Shown here one piece after another: positions 10,072 through 18,317 of a DNA stretch of 64,000 nucleotides; the first letter of the stretch is position 1; each line of letters begins with the position of its first letter. The position numbers and the translations under genes are program-made. The notes under the pieces are model-generated. The model was not told where the DNA came from. It was given only the letters and a program-made list of their open reading frames with translations, and searched no databases. Source of the stretch: Arcobacter sp. CECT 8983 (GTDB taxonomy: Bacteria; Campylobacterota; Campylobacteria; Campylobacterales; Arcobacteraceae); NCBI RefSeq assembly GCF_004118855.1, contig NZ_PDKF01000008.1, positions 124,001 through 188,000 on the forward strand, given 5' to 3'.

Positions 10072-11510
10072 TGGATAGTGTATATAGTATAAATATTGAA
10101 AGAGCAGTTTTAAGTTCAGTTCTTTTTAATCCAGAGGAGTTAGAAGATATTTTAGGTGTTTTAAAACCTAAAGATTTCTATTTACCTGCACATCAAAAGA
10201 TTTACGAAATAATGGGAAAACTTCATGATGAAGGCATGCCAATTGATGAAGAGTTTATTAAAAAAAGAGTTAATTCAAAAGATGTTGATGATTCAATATT
10301 ATTAGAAATACTTTCTGCAAATCCAATTACTAATACCTTAGCTTATGTAAAAGAAATAAAAGATGGTTCTGTAAAAAGAGAGCTAGCTACACTTGCAACA
10401 ACAATTAAAAAAGTTGCAATTGAAGATGAAATGAGTGCAAATGAAGCTTTAGATACAGTTCAAGGTGAACTTTATAAAATCTCTACTGATAGTGCTACAT
10501 CTGAGTTAAAAGAGATGGAAACTATTACTTCTGATACTCTTTCATATATAAAAAAGATGAAAGAGTTAGGAAATACACACCTTACAGGTCAAACAACTGG
10601 ATTTTATGATTTAGATAAAAGAACAACAGGATTTAATGAAGGTGACTTAGTAATTATAGCTGCAAGACCAGCTATGGGTAAAACGGCACTTGTTTTAAAT
10701 ATGGCTTTAGCAAATGTTGAAGCTAATAAAGGGGTGATATTTTTCTCTTTAGAAATGCCAGCTGAGCAACTTATGTTAAGGATGCTTGCTGCAAAAACTT
10801 CAATTCCATTACAAAATCTTAGAAAAGGTGATATGGATGATAATCAATGGGCACAGTTAACAGGAGCCTTTGAAGATTTAAATCAAAAAAAGCTTTTTGT
10901 TGATGATGGTGGTAGTATTAATATTAACCAATTAAGAGCAAGAGTTAGAAAACTAGCTCAAAATGAAGATAATAAAATCTCTTTAGTTGTAATCGATTAT
11001 CTTCAACTTATGCAAGGAACTGGAAATAAAGATAGGCACCAAGAAGTTTCTGATATTTCAAGGGGACTTAAAATGCTTGCTAGGGAGATGAAAATTCCTG
11101 TTATTGCTCTTTCTCAGTTAAATAGGGGACTTGAAAATAGACCTGATAAAAGACCTATGCTTTCAGACCTTAGGGAGTCTGGTGCAATTGAGCAAGATGC
11201 GGATATTATTATGTTTGTTTATAGAGATGATGTATATAGAGAAAGAGATGAAGCTAGAAAAGAAAAAGAAGCAAAAGACAAAGGTGAAGAGTACAAATCA
11301 ACATTTGTTAATAAACCAGTAGAAGAAGCTGAAATTATTATTGGTAAACAAAGAAATGGTCCTATTGGTACTGTTAAACTTGATTTCCAAAAACAATTAA
11401 CTAGGTTTATTGATAAAGAAAACTCTAATGATGCTCCTATTGAAGTAGTATTTGAGTCTATTTCTGATTCTGAAAAAGAGTCAAATATAGATGTCCCTCA
11501 GGTTTTATAA
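10071..11510 (+). CDS. dnaB: Replicative DNA helicase DnaB
   Basis: Hexameric 5'-3' fork helicase. The 479-residue protein has the DnaB N-terminal helical domain (about 8-105, SINIERAVLSSVLF), a linker, and the RecA-like C-terminal domain with Walker A RPAMGKTAL, Walker B VVIDYLQLM, the DISRGLKMLAREM segment and IIGKQRNGPIGT. It starts with GTG overlapping the ispG stop; AAGAGGG in the end of ispG serves as ribosome site. No intein or unusual insertion is seen. Confidence 0.97.
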   Translation: MDSVYSINIERAVLSSVLFNPEELEDILGVLKPKDFYLPAHQKIYEIMGKLHDEGMPIDEEFIKKRVNSKDVDDSILLEILSANPITNTLAYVKEIKDGSVKRELATLATTIKKVAIEDEMSANEALDTVQGELYKISTDSATSELKEMETITSDTLSYIKKMKELGNTHLTGQTTGFYDLDKRTTGFNEGDLVIIAARPAMGKTALVLNMALANVEANKGVIFFSLEMPAEQLMLRMLAAKTSIPLQNLRKGDMDDNQWAQLTGAFEDLNQKKLFVDDGGSININQLRARVRKLAQNEDNKISLVVIDYLQLMQGTGNKDRHQEVSDISRGLKMLAREMKIPVIALSQLNRGLENRPDKRPMLSDLRESGAIEQDADIIMFVYRDDVYRERDEARKEKEAKDKGEEYKSTFVNKPVEEAEIIIGKQRNGPIGTVKLDFQKQLTRFIDKENSNDAPIEVVFESISDSEKESNIDVPQVL

Positions 11511-11578
11511 TAATTTTAATTATTAATTTTTAAGAAAGTACTTGACATAATTATAAATCTTATTTTAAGGTTATGATT

Positions 11579-11968
11579 ATGAAAAAGGCTTTCTCCCTAC
11601 TTGAACTTATTTTTGCAATTGTAGTAATTGGTATTATTGCTTCTTTTGCAGTTCCTAAATATATAGACACTAGAGATAGTGCCCTTGCAACTACTATAAA
11701 AAGAGATCTGATTACAGTTATAACTTCAATTCAAAGCTATTATTTGATTAATCAAAAGATAGACAAGATTTCTGATACAGTAAGTGTAAATGACTCAAAT
11801 TGGGTTATAAAAGATAAAAGTATGCTTTTTAATGACAAAAAAGAAGAATGTCTAAGCTTAGAACTAAAAGAGTCTAGTATAATTATTACAATTGATCCAT
11901 CTAAAGGAAATGTTTGTAAAATATTATCACAGATGGGTGTAAAAAATGAAACATTTGATTTAATTTAA
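11579..11968 (+). CDS. Type IV pilin-like / pseudopilin protein
   Basis: A 129-residue protein beginning MKKAFSLLELIFAIVVIGIIA, a class III signal peptide: a short basic leader, cleavage expected after Ala-4 before Phe (in place of the usual Gly-Phe), Glu at +5 of the mature chain, and a single long hydrophobic helix. I chose 11579 over an ATG at 11573 because the TAAGG ribosome site is 8 nt from 11579 and only 2 nt from 11573. The rest is a small globular domain with two cysteines, about residues 82 and 106. Such stand-alone prepilins are common in Campylobacterota; whether it builds a type II secretion, type IV pilus or DNA-uptake structure cannot be told here. Confidence 0.8.
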   Translation: MKKAFSLLELIFAIVVIGIIASFAVPKYIDTRDSALATTIKRDLITVITSIQSYYLINQKIDKISDTVSVNDSNWVIKDKSMLFNDKKEECLSLELKESSIIITIDPSKGNVCKILSQMGVKNETFDLI

Positions 11969-11976
11969 GGTTGTTG

Positions 11977-12501
11977 ATGACAAAAGCTATTTTTTTAGAT
12001 AGAGATGGAGTAGTAAATGTTGAAAAAAACTACTTATACAAAATAGAAGAGTTTGAGTTTATTGATGGAATATTTGAGTCTTTAAAAAAAATACAAAGCT
12101 TAGGCTACAAAATATTTATAATAACAAACCAATCAGGTATTAGTAGAGGGTATTATTCAGTAGATGATTTTGAAAAACTTACTTCATGGATGTTAGAAGA
12201 GTTTAGAAATAATGAAATTGTAATATCGCAAGTAGAGTTTTGTCCCCATGGTCCCAATGACAATTGTCTTTGTAGAAAACCTAAAAGTGGAATGATAGAT
12301 AAAATACTAAAAAACTATGATATTGATTTAAAAAATTCATGGTTAGTAGGAGATAAATCTTCTGACATAGAATGTGCTCAACATGCTGGAATATCTAATA
12401 CAATCCAAGTAAAATCAGGACATAAGTTTAAAAATGATGACTCAAAAGCAGACTATATTTGTGAAAGTATTAAGGATATAGATAAAATTATACAAACATA
12501 A
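11977..12501 (+). CDS. gmhB: D-glycero-beta-D-manno-heptose 1,7-bisphosphate 7-phosphatase
   Basis: HAD-family phosphatase of ADP-heptose synthesis, needed for the LPS/LOS inner core. The 174-residue protein has the catalytic FLDRDGVVN, the TNQSGISRGY motif and the zinc loop CPHGPNDNCLCRKP that distinguish GmhB from histidinol phosphatase relatives lacking this context. Start 11977 is chosen because TAAGG at 11966-11970 is 6 nt upstream. The partner kinase hldA lies at 16452 on the same strand, consistent with heptose pathway use; gmhA, hldC and hldD are not in the window. Confidence 0.92.
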   Translation: MTKAIFLDRDGVVNVEKNYLYKIEEFEFIDGIFESLKKIQSLGYKIFIITNQSGISRGYYSVDDFEKLTSWMLEEFRNNEIVISQVEFCPHGPNDNCLCRKPKSGMIDKILKNYDIDLKNSWLVGDKSSDIECAQHAGISNTIQVKSGHKFKNDDSKADYICESIKDIDKIIQT

Positions 12502-12555
12502 TATTTTTTTAGATAGAATAATTACACTTTGTAAAAAATATTGTTAGGATTTAAT

Positions 12556-13098
12556 ATGGTATTAACTCAAGAAGAGAAAGAAATAATAAATGATTCAATT
12601 AGAGATATCAAAGATTTTCCAAAAGAAGGGATTGTTTTTAAAGATATTACAACACTATTAAATAATAAAGAAGCATACCAAACTTTAATGAATCATTTAG
12701 AGCAAAGGTACAAATCCTATGATTTAGATTATGTTGCTGGAATAGATTCAAGGGGATTTATTTTTGGTGCAGCATTGGCAGATCGTTTAAAGGTTGGTTT
12801 TGTTCCAGTTAGAAAAAAAGGAAAACTTCCTAGTACTACTGTTTGCGAAAAATATGAATTAGAGTATGGTTTTGATGAGGTAGAAATTCACCTTGATGCT
12901 TTTCCAAAGAAAAATGCACGAGTTTTATTAATTGATGATTTAATAGCAACAGGTGGAACAGCAAATGCAGCTTCAAAACTTATTAAACATGTTAATGCTA
13001 ATTTAGTTGAAGTATGTTTTTTATTAAATTTAACATTTTTAAAAGGTGCTAAAAAAGTTGAAGAACATGCACCTGTGTATTCAATATTAGAGATTTAA
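12556..13098 (+). CDS. apt: Adenine phosphoribosyltransferase
   Basis: Salvages adenine to AMP with PRPP. The 180-residue protein has the family N-terminal part [19 protein letters not shown], the [10 protein letters not shown] segment and the PRPP-binding [15 protein letters not shown] place the start at ATG 12556, six bases after an AGGA ribosome site; a TTG 15 bp upstream is less likely. A -10-like AGAATAAT at about 12513-12520 may be its promoter. trpB follows 11 bp after its stop. Confidence 0.96.
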   Translation: MVLTQEEKEIINDSIRDIKDFPKEGIVFKDITTLLNNKEAYQTLMNHLEQRYKSYDLDYVAGIDSRGFIFGAALADRLKVGFVPVRKKGKLPSTTVCEKYELEYGFDEVEIHLDAFPKKNARVLLIDDLIATGGTANAASKLIKHVNANLVEVCFLLNLTFLKGAKKVEEHAPVYSILEI

Positions 13099-13109
13099 GA
13101 GAAGTAATT

Positions 13110-14327
13110 ATGAAAGAAAATAAGATTTATATACCAAAAAAGAGTAAATTTGACCCAGATGAAAATGGACATTTTGGACAGTTTGGAGGAAGATATGTTC
13201 CTGAAACATTAATGCCTATTTTAAAAGAGCTTGAAGAAGAGTATAATAAATATAGATTTGATGAAGCTTTTTGGACTGAAGTTAACGATTTACTTAAAGA
13301 TTATGTGGGAAGAGAAAATCCTTTATATTTAGCAAAAAATATTAGTGAAGAAATAGGTGCAAAAGTATATTTAAAAAGAGAAGATTTAAATCATACAGGT
13401 GCACACAAAGTTAATAATGTAATTGCTCAAGGACTACTAGCTAAGAAATTAGGAAAAACAAAAGTTATTGCAGAAACAGGTGCTGGACAACATGGTGTTG
13501 CTACAGCAACAATAGCAGCTTTATTAGGTTTAGAATGCACGGTTTTTATGGGTGCTAAAGATGTTGCTAGACAAGAATTAAATGTATTTAGAATGAAACT
13601 TCTTGGTGCAAAAGTTGTAGCAGTTGAGTCTGGAAGTAAAACTTTAAAAGATGCAATGAATGATGCTATTAGATATTGGGTAACAAATGCAAGGGATACT
13701 TTCTATATCATAGGAACTGTTGCAGGACCACATCCTTATCCTTTAATGGTTAGAGATTTTCAAGCAATTATTGGTTATGAGTCAAGAAAACAAATCTTAG
13801 AAAAAGAGGGAAAACTTCCTGATTATGTATTAGCCTGTATCGGTGGTGGATCAAATGCAATTGGAATGTTTTCACATTTTTTAGAAGATGAAGAAGTAAC
13901 TTGTGTGGGAATTGAAGCAGGTGGTTTAGGACTTGATACAGATAAACATGGTTGTTCCCTAGAAAAAGGAAAACCTGGGATTTTACATGGACAATGTTCA
14001 TATCTTTTACAAGATGAAAATGGACAAGTTTTAGAAGCCCATTCTATAAGTGCTGGACTTGATTATCCTGGAATTGGACCTGAACACTCTTTCCATAAGG
14101 ATAATAAATCAGTTCAATATGATTCAGTAACTGATGATGAAGCTATGGATGCTTTTGTTTGGCTAAGCAGGAAAGAGGGAATTATTCCAGCTTTTGAATC
14201 TGCACATGCAATAGCATATCTAAAAAAAGCAAAAGAGAAGTTCCAAGGTAAGACTATTATTATAAGTCTTTCAGGTCGAGGTGATAAAGATATGGTGCAA
14301 GCCAAAGAAATTTTACACTTTGACTAA
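13110..14327 (+). CDS. trpB: Tryptophan synthase beta chain
   Basis: PLP-dependent subunit that joins indole and serine. The 405 residues include [12 protein letters not shown], the PLP-lysine motif HTGAHKVNN (Lys near residue 96), the [10 protein letters not shown] loop and [10 protein letters not shown] for phosphate binding. This is the TrpB1 type that pairs with TrpA. It is not next to trpA or trpE here; its operon neighbours are apt upstream and a DedA gene downstream, an arrangement seen in Campylobacterota with scattered trp genes. Confidence 0.97.
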   Translation: MKENKIYIPKKSKFDPDENGHFGQFGGRYVPETLMPILKELEEEYNKYRFDEAFWTEVNDLLKDYVGRENPLYLAKNISEEIGAKVYLKREDLNHTGAHKVNNVIAQGLLAKKLGKTKVIAETGAGQHGVATATIAALLGLECTVFMGAKDVARQELNVFRMKLLGAKVVAVESGSKTLKDAMNDAIRYWVTNARDTFYIIGTVAGPHPYPLMVRDFQAIIGYESRKQILEKEGKLPDYVLACIGGGSNAIGMFSHFLEDEEVTCVGIEAGGLGLDTDKHGCSLEKGKPGILHGQCSYLLQDENGQVLEAHSISAGLDYPGIGPEHSFHKDNKSVQYDSVTDDEAMDAFVWLSRKEGIIPAFESAHAIAYLKKAKEKFQGKTIIISLSGRGDKDMVQAKEILHFD

Positions 14328-14339
14328 CTAAGGCTAGGA

Positions 14340-15014
14340 ATGAAAGAATTTTTAAGAAATAACGCAGGAAAAATACTTTTTGTAGTAGTAGCTTTATTTA
14401 TAACTTTTTTAGGATATAGCCTTTATCAAGCACCTGTAGAGGGAATTGAAAATAGCTTTTTTTATCTTTTAAAAACTTATGGATATATAATTTTATTTGC
14501 TTGGAGTATTTTAGAAGGTGAGGCTGGTCTTATAATGGCTGGTCTTTTATCTCATACAGGCGATATGAATATGTATATGGCAATTTTTATTGCAGGACTT
14601 GGTGGCTTTGTTGGTGACCAAATCTATTTTTATACTGGAAGATTTAATAAATCTTATGTTCATAAAAAGTTTAAAGGTCAAAGAAGAAAATTTGCTTTAG
14701 CACATATCTTATTACAAAAGTATGGATGGCCAATTATTTTTGCCCAAAGATATATGTATGGTATGAGAACAATTATTCCCATCTCTATTGGACTAACAAG
14801 ATATAGTGCAAAGACTTTTGCCTTTATAAATCTTATAAGTGCTTGGTGTTGGGCTGCAATTACTATTGTTCCTACTTGGTATTTTGGGGAAGAGATTTTA
14901 ATTGTGTTAAAATGGTTAAAAGAACATTGGTATTATGCCTTACCATTCGCATTATTGATGGGTGGAAGTATAGTTTACTATTTCCATGTAATGACAAAGA
15001 AAAAGGAGAAATAA
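14340..15014 (+). CDS. DedA family membrane protein
   Basis: A 224-residue integral membrane protein with about five hydrophobic segments. The DedA/SNARE-associated (VTT) signature is present as GLGGFVGDQIYFYTGRF and, in the second half, RYMYGMRTIIPISIGLTRY with the conserved glycine and arginine. DedA proteins act in membrane lipid recycling (undecaprenyl phosphate or phospholipid flipping in characterised members); which substrate applies cannot be inferred. It starts 12 bp after trpB and its stop abuts the GTG start of pepA. Confidence 0.85.
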   Translation: MKEFLRNNAGKILFVVVALFITFLGYSLYQAPVEGIENSFFYLLKTYGYIILFAWSILEGEAGLIMAGLLSHTGDMNMYMAIFIAGLGGFVGDQIYFYTGRFNKSYVHKKFKGQRRKFALAHILLQKYGWPIIFAQRYMYGMRTIIPISIGLTRYSAKTFAFINLISAWCWAAITIVPTWYFGEEILIVLKWLKEHWYYALPFALLMGGSIVYYFHVMTKKKEK

Positions 15015-16421
15015 GTGAAATTAAATTTAATTGAAAAAAATATAAAAAAAGTAAATACTGATTTAGAGATTATAATTGTAGATTCTATTAAAAATTTAAA
15101 AGAAAAAGAGATTTTAGAAAATCTTGGTTTTGAAGCAAAAGATGAGGTATCAGTTTTACTTCCTGAATCAAAAAAGGTTTTTGTAGGTTGTGAAGCAAAT
15201 GATTATGACTCTTTAGCAATAGCAATAGCAACAGCTGTTAAAAAATTTACTTCAACTAAATTTACAAGTGCAAAAGTAAAAGTTGAAAAAGATAGTGTTA
15301 AAGCTTTAGTTGAAGGTGCTATACTTGGAGCTTATAAGTTTGATAAATATAAGTCTGAAAAGAAAAAAGAGAAAGAAAAAGAGCTAAGCTTCTGTATTGA
15401 AAAAGTTACAAAAAATATTAAAAATAGTTTTGAAGAGTCTTTAGAAATTGCAAAAGCTGTAAATAAAACAAGAGATATGGTAAATACTACACCAGATGAC
15501 TTTTATCCAGATGTTATGGCAAAAGAAGCAAAAGATATTGCAAAAGAAGCAAAACTAGAGTGTGTAATTCATGGTGAAAAATATTTAGAAAAAAATGGTA
15601 TGAATGCAATGCTTAGTGTTGGTAGAGCATCAAGACATGAATCTAAACTTATTCATTTATCATATAAACCATCAAATGCTAAGAAAAAAATAGTATTAGT
15701 TGGTAAGGGGTTAACTTATGATTCAGGTGGACTATCTTTAAAACCAGCAGACTTTATGACAACTATGAAATCTGATAAAAGTGGTGGTTGTGCAGTTCTT
15801 GGTATTATGAGTGTTATTTCAAAACTACAACTTCCACTTGAAGTGCATGGTATTATTGGTGCTGTTGAAAATATGATAGGTGGAGATGCTTACAAACCTG
15901 ATGATGTATTAAAAGCAAAAAATGGAACTACTATTGAAGTTAAAAATACAGATGCAGAAGGAAGACTTGTATTAGCTGATTGTTTATGTTATGCACAAGA
16001 TGAAATTAAAGATATAGATTATCTTTTTGATTATGCAACATTAACTGGTGCTTGTGTAGTTGGAGTAGGGGAATATACTTCTGGTATCATGGGTAACAAT
16101 AATGATTTAGCACAAGAAGTTGTAAATCATGCAACTAATGCAGGTGAATATGCTACTGTTTTACACTTCAATAGATTTTTAAAGAAAACTATAAAATCAG
16201 AAGTTGCAGACATAAATAATATTGCAAGCACTAGATATGGGGGGTCTATTACAGCTGGAATCTTCTTAGAAAAATTTATTGCAAAAGAAAATAAAGAAAA
16301 ATGGGTTCACCATGATATAGCTGGACCCGCGTATGTAGAGAAAGCTTGGGGATATAATCCATTTGGTGGAAGTGGTGCAGGAGTTAGAATGACTCTTGAA
16401 TTTTTAAAGAATATTAAATAA
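15015..16421 (+). CDS. pepA: Leucyl (cytosol) aminopeptidase, M17 family
   Basis: Di-metal exopeptidase that removes N-terminal residues. The 468-residue protein has the M17 core: VGKGLTYDSGGLSLKP, the metal-binding SDKSGG segment (MKSDKSGG), and the signature NTDAEGRLVLAD, with ATLTGACVVG further on. The start is GTG at 15015 preceded by AAGGAG, directly after the DedA stop. In other bacteria PepA also binds DNA at recombination and carAB sites; no such role can be judged here. Confidence 0.95.
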   Translation: MKLNLIEKNIKKVNTDLEIIIVDSIKNLKEKEILENLGFEAKDEVSVLLPESKKVFVGCEANDYDSLAIAIATAVKKFTSTKFTSAKVKVEKDSVKALVEGAILGAYKFDKYKSEKKKEKEKELSFCIEKVTKNIKNSFEESLEIAKAVNKTRDMVNTTPDDFYPDVMAKEAKDIAKEAKLECVIHGEKYLEKNGMNAMLSVGRASRHESKLIHLSYKPSNAKKKIVLVGKGLTYDSGGLSLKPADFMTTMKSDKSGGCAVLGIMSVISKLQLPLEVHGIIGAVENMIGGDAYKPDDVLKAKNGTTIEVKNTDAEGRLVLADCLCYAQDEIKDIDYLFDYATLTGACVVGVGEYTSGIMGNNNDLAQEVVNHATNAGEYATVLHFNRFLKKTIKSEVADINNIASTRYGGSITAGIFLEKFIAKENKEKWVHHDIAGPAYVEKAWGYNPFGGSGAGVRMTLEFLKNIK

Positions 16422-16451
16422 TGTTATAGTATATTTTCAATAGGAGAAAAA

Positions 16452-17444
16452 ATGATAGATATTGAGAAAAAGCCTAAGATTTTAGTTATTGGTGACTTAA
16501 TGATTGATTCATACCTTATGGGATCTTGTGACAGAATAGCAACAGATGCTCCTATTCCTGTTGTTGATGTAACAAAAGAAGAGTCAGTTTTAGGTGGTGC
16601 AGGTAATGTTATTAGAAATCTAACTTCCTTGGGTGCGAAAGTTAGTGTTATGTCTGTTGTTGGTAATGATGATAATGCAAAACTTTTAAAACATCTTCTA
16701 GATGAGATTCAGACTAAATCTTTTTTGATTGAGCAAAAAGGAAGAAAAACCTCTAAAAAAACTAGAATTGTTGCAGGTAATTCTCAAGTATTTAGATTTG
16801 ACCATGAAAGTAAAAACAATATCTCTTTTGATAATGTAAAAAGTCTTTACTCTAAATTAGTTGAAAAAATAAAAGCATATGATGCTATTTTGTTAGCTGA
16901 TTATGGGAAAGGGGTTTTAACTAAAGACTTCACTGAAAAAATTATTGCATATGCAAATAAGAACAGTGTTAAAACAATAGTTGATCCATATGGAAGCGAC
17001 TATACAAAATATAAAGGTGCAACTTTAATTATTCCAAATAAAGAAGAAGCACAAGCTGTAACAAACATAGAAATCTCTAATGATGATAAACTATTAGAAG
17101 CTTTAAAGGCTATTAAAAAAGAGTTTGATACAGAATATGCAATTATAACTTTAGCAGAAGAAGGAATTGCAGTACTTAAGGAAAATAAATTATCAGTAAT
17201 GCCAACTGTTCCATTGGAAGTATTTGATGTGACAGGTTCAGGTGATACAGTATTAGCATCAATTGGATTTTCTTTGGGGTTAAATAACTCTATTTATGAT
17301 TCAGTTGAATTTGCAAATTTGGCTACAGGTGTAGTATTAAGAAAAACTGGAACGGCTACAGTTTCGATAGAAGAAATTCAATCTGATCAAGTATATTTAG
17401 ATAGAAAATTGATAGAAAAAAACTTAGCTTGTAAAGTTAAATAA
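16452..17444 (+). CDS. hldA: D-glycero-beta-D-manno-heptose-7-phosphate kinase
   Basis: PfkB-family kinase giving heptose 1,7-bisphosphate, the substrate of GmhB (11977). The 330-residue protein is the kinase half only (the E. coli HldE is a kinase-adenylyltransferase fusion). It shows VIGDLMIDSYLMGSCDRI, GGAGNVIRNL, and the PfkB catalytic motif DVTGSGDTV. The AGGAG site lies 6 nt before the ATG. A separate adenylyltransferase gene (hldC) would be expected elsewhere. Confidence 0.94.
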   Translation: MIDIEKKPKILVIGDLMIDSYLMGSCDRIATDAPIPVVDVTKEESVLGGAGNVIRNLTSLGAKVSVMSVVGNDDNAKLLKHLLDEIQTKSFLIEQKGRKTSKKTRIVAGNSQVFRFDHESKNNISFDNVKSLYSKLVEKIKAYDAILLADYGKGVLTKDFTEKIIAYANKNSVKTIVDPYGSDYTKYKGATLIIPNKEEAQAVTNIEISNDDKLLEALKAIKKEFDTEYAIITLAEEGIAVLKENKLSVMPTVPLEVFDVTGSGDTVLASIGFSLGLNNSIYDSVEFANLATGVVLRKTGTATVSIEEIQSDQVYLDRKLIEKNLACKVK

Positions 17445-17462
17445 AACTATATAGGAATTGAC

Positions 17463-18143
17463 ATGGAAAATAGTTATTCAGTATTATATGCAGAGGATGA
17501 TGAGAACGTAAGGAAAAATTACGTTTTATATTTAGAGCAGTATTTCGATAAGATTTATGAAGCAAGTGATGGATTAGAGGCACTTAATCTATATAAAGAT
17601 AAGAAGCCAAATATTTTACTTCTTGATATTACTATGCCACATTTAAATGGTTTAGAAGTAATTAAAAAAATTAGAGAAGTTGACCAAACTACACCAATCA
17701 TTGTTTTAAGTGCACACTCTCACAAAGAGTATCTTTTTGAGGCTATTAAACTTAATCTTGTTGATTATTTAATTAAACCAATAAATAGAAATGAGTTTAA
17801 AGAGGTTATTGAAAACTCTTTTGAAAGATTAAAAAATGATACTGTAAATGATGAAGATAAAGTTGTAATTAACAATAAATGTTATTGGGATGCTAGATCT
17901 AGGATTTTATTCTTTAAAGATAAGATTGTAGATTTAACTAAAAATGAGAGAATTTTATTTGAATTATTATTAAATAAAAAAAATCAGATTGTAAAACCAG
18001 AAGAAATCTCTTCATATGTTTGGAATACTGAAAACAATGTAAATGATGCTAGTATTAGAAACTTGGTTAAAAGATTAAGAAAAAAACTACCTGTGGATAT
18101 TATTGATAGTATTTATGGTAGTGGATATATTTTAAATTACTAA
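17463..18143 (+). CDS. OmpR-family response regulator (orphan)
   Basis: A 226-residue protein with an N-terminal receiver (acidic pair EDDE near residues 11-14, phospho-acceptor in LLLDITMPHLNG at about residue 56, switch residues LSAHS, lysine in YLIKPINR) and a C-terminal winged-helix DNA-binding domain (about 138-226; ASIRNLVKRLRKKL, YGSGYIL). No histidine kinase gene adjoins it. It lies 18 bp after hldA and just upstream of the surface-adhesion island, so it might also act on the promoter at 18259, but the regulator at 24883 is a better candidate. Confidence 0.9.
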   Translation: MENSYSVLYAEDDENVRKNYVLYLEQYFDKIYEASDGLEALNLYKDKKPNILLLDITMPHLNGLEVIKKIREVDQTTPIIVLSAHSHKEYLFEAIKLNLVDYLIKPINRNEFKEVIENSFERLKNDTVNDEDKVVINNKCYWDARSRILFFKDKIVDLTKNERILFELLLNKKNQIVKPEEISSYVWNTENNVNDASIRNLVKRLRKKLPVDIIDSIYGSGYILNY

Positions 18144-18148
18144 TTAAA

Positions 18149-18189
18149 TATCCTATATCTATAGAAGTAAACTCTTTTGATATAGGATA
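18149..18189. repeat. 11-bp perfect inverted repeat after the response regulator gene
   Basis: TATCCTATATC (18149-18159) and its exact complement GATATAGGATA (18179-18189) flank a 19-base loop. It lies directly after the regulator stop. No U-run follows, so it is not a classical terminator; it could be an RNA processing/stability hairpin or a protein site. Confidence 0.6.
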
Positions 18190-18195
18190 ACTTTC

Positions 18196-18236
18196 AACCT
18201 TTTAAAATCATATACAACTAACCTTTTAAATTCATA
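18196..18236. repeat. 17-bp direct repeat, 24-bp period, upstream of the inverse autotransporter
   Basis: AACCTTTTAAAATCATA at 18196-18212 recurs with one mismatch at 18220-18236. The repeat sits 22 bp upstream of the TAACG box at 18259, in the position of an upstream activator or repressor site. It is absent in front of tpsA, so it would be specific to this gene. Confidence 0.5.
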
Positions 18237-18258
18237 ATAATTATAATTTTATAAAAAA

Positions 18259-18290
18259 TAACGTAAAAAGTAACGCAAGATAGATATAAT
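18259..18290 (+). promoter_or_regulatory. TAACG tandem box plus -10 (promoter of inverse autotransporter)
   Basis: TAACG at 18259-18263, a second TAACG at 18271-18275, then TATAAT at 18285-18290. The spacing TAACG-N7-TAACG-N9-TATAAT is reproduced exactly at 20026-20057 and on the minus strand at 25589-25558. The tandem boxes cover the -35 region, as for OmpR-family activators. The ATG follows 27 bp after the -10, preceded by AAAAGG. Confidence 0.75.
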
Positions 18291-18317
18291 TATTAAATAT
18301 AAAAAAAGGTTTAGATT

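Noticed and set aside
11542-11557. TTGACA and TATAAA before the pilin-like gene as a promoter
   Set aside because: Only 4 bp lie between the two hexamers, so they cannot form one promoter; TATAAA alone is not distinctive in this AT-rich DNA.
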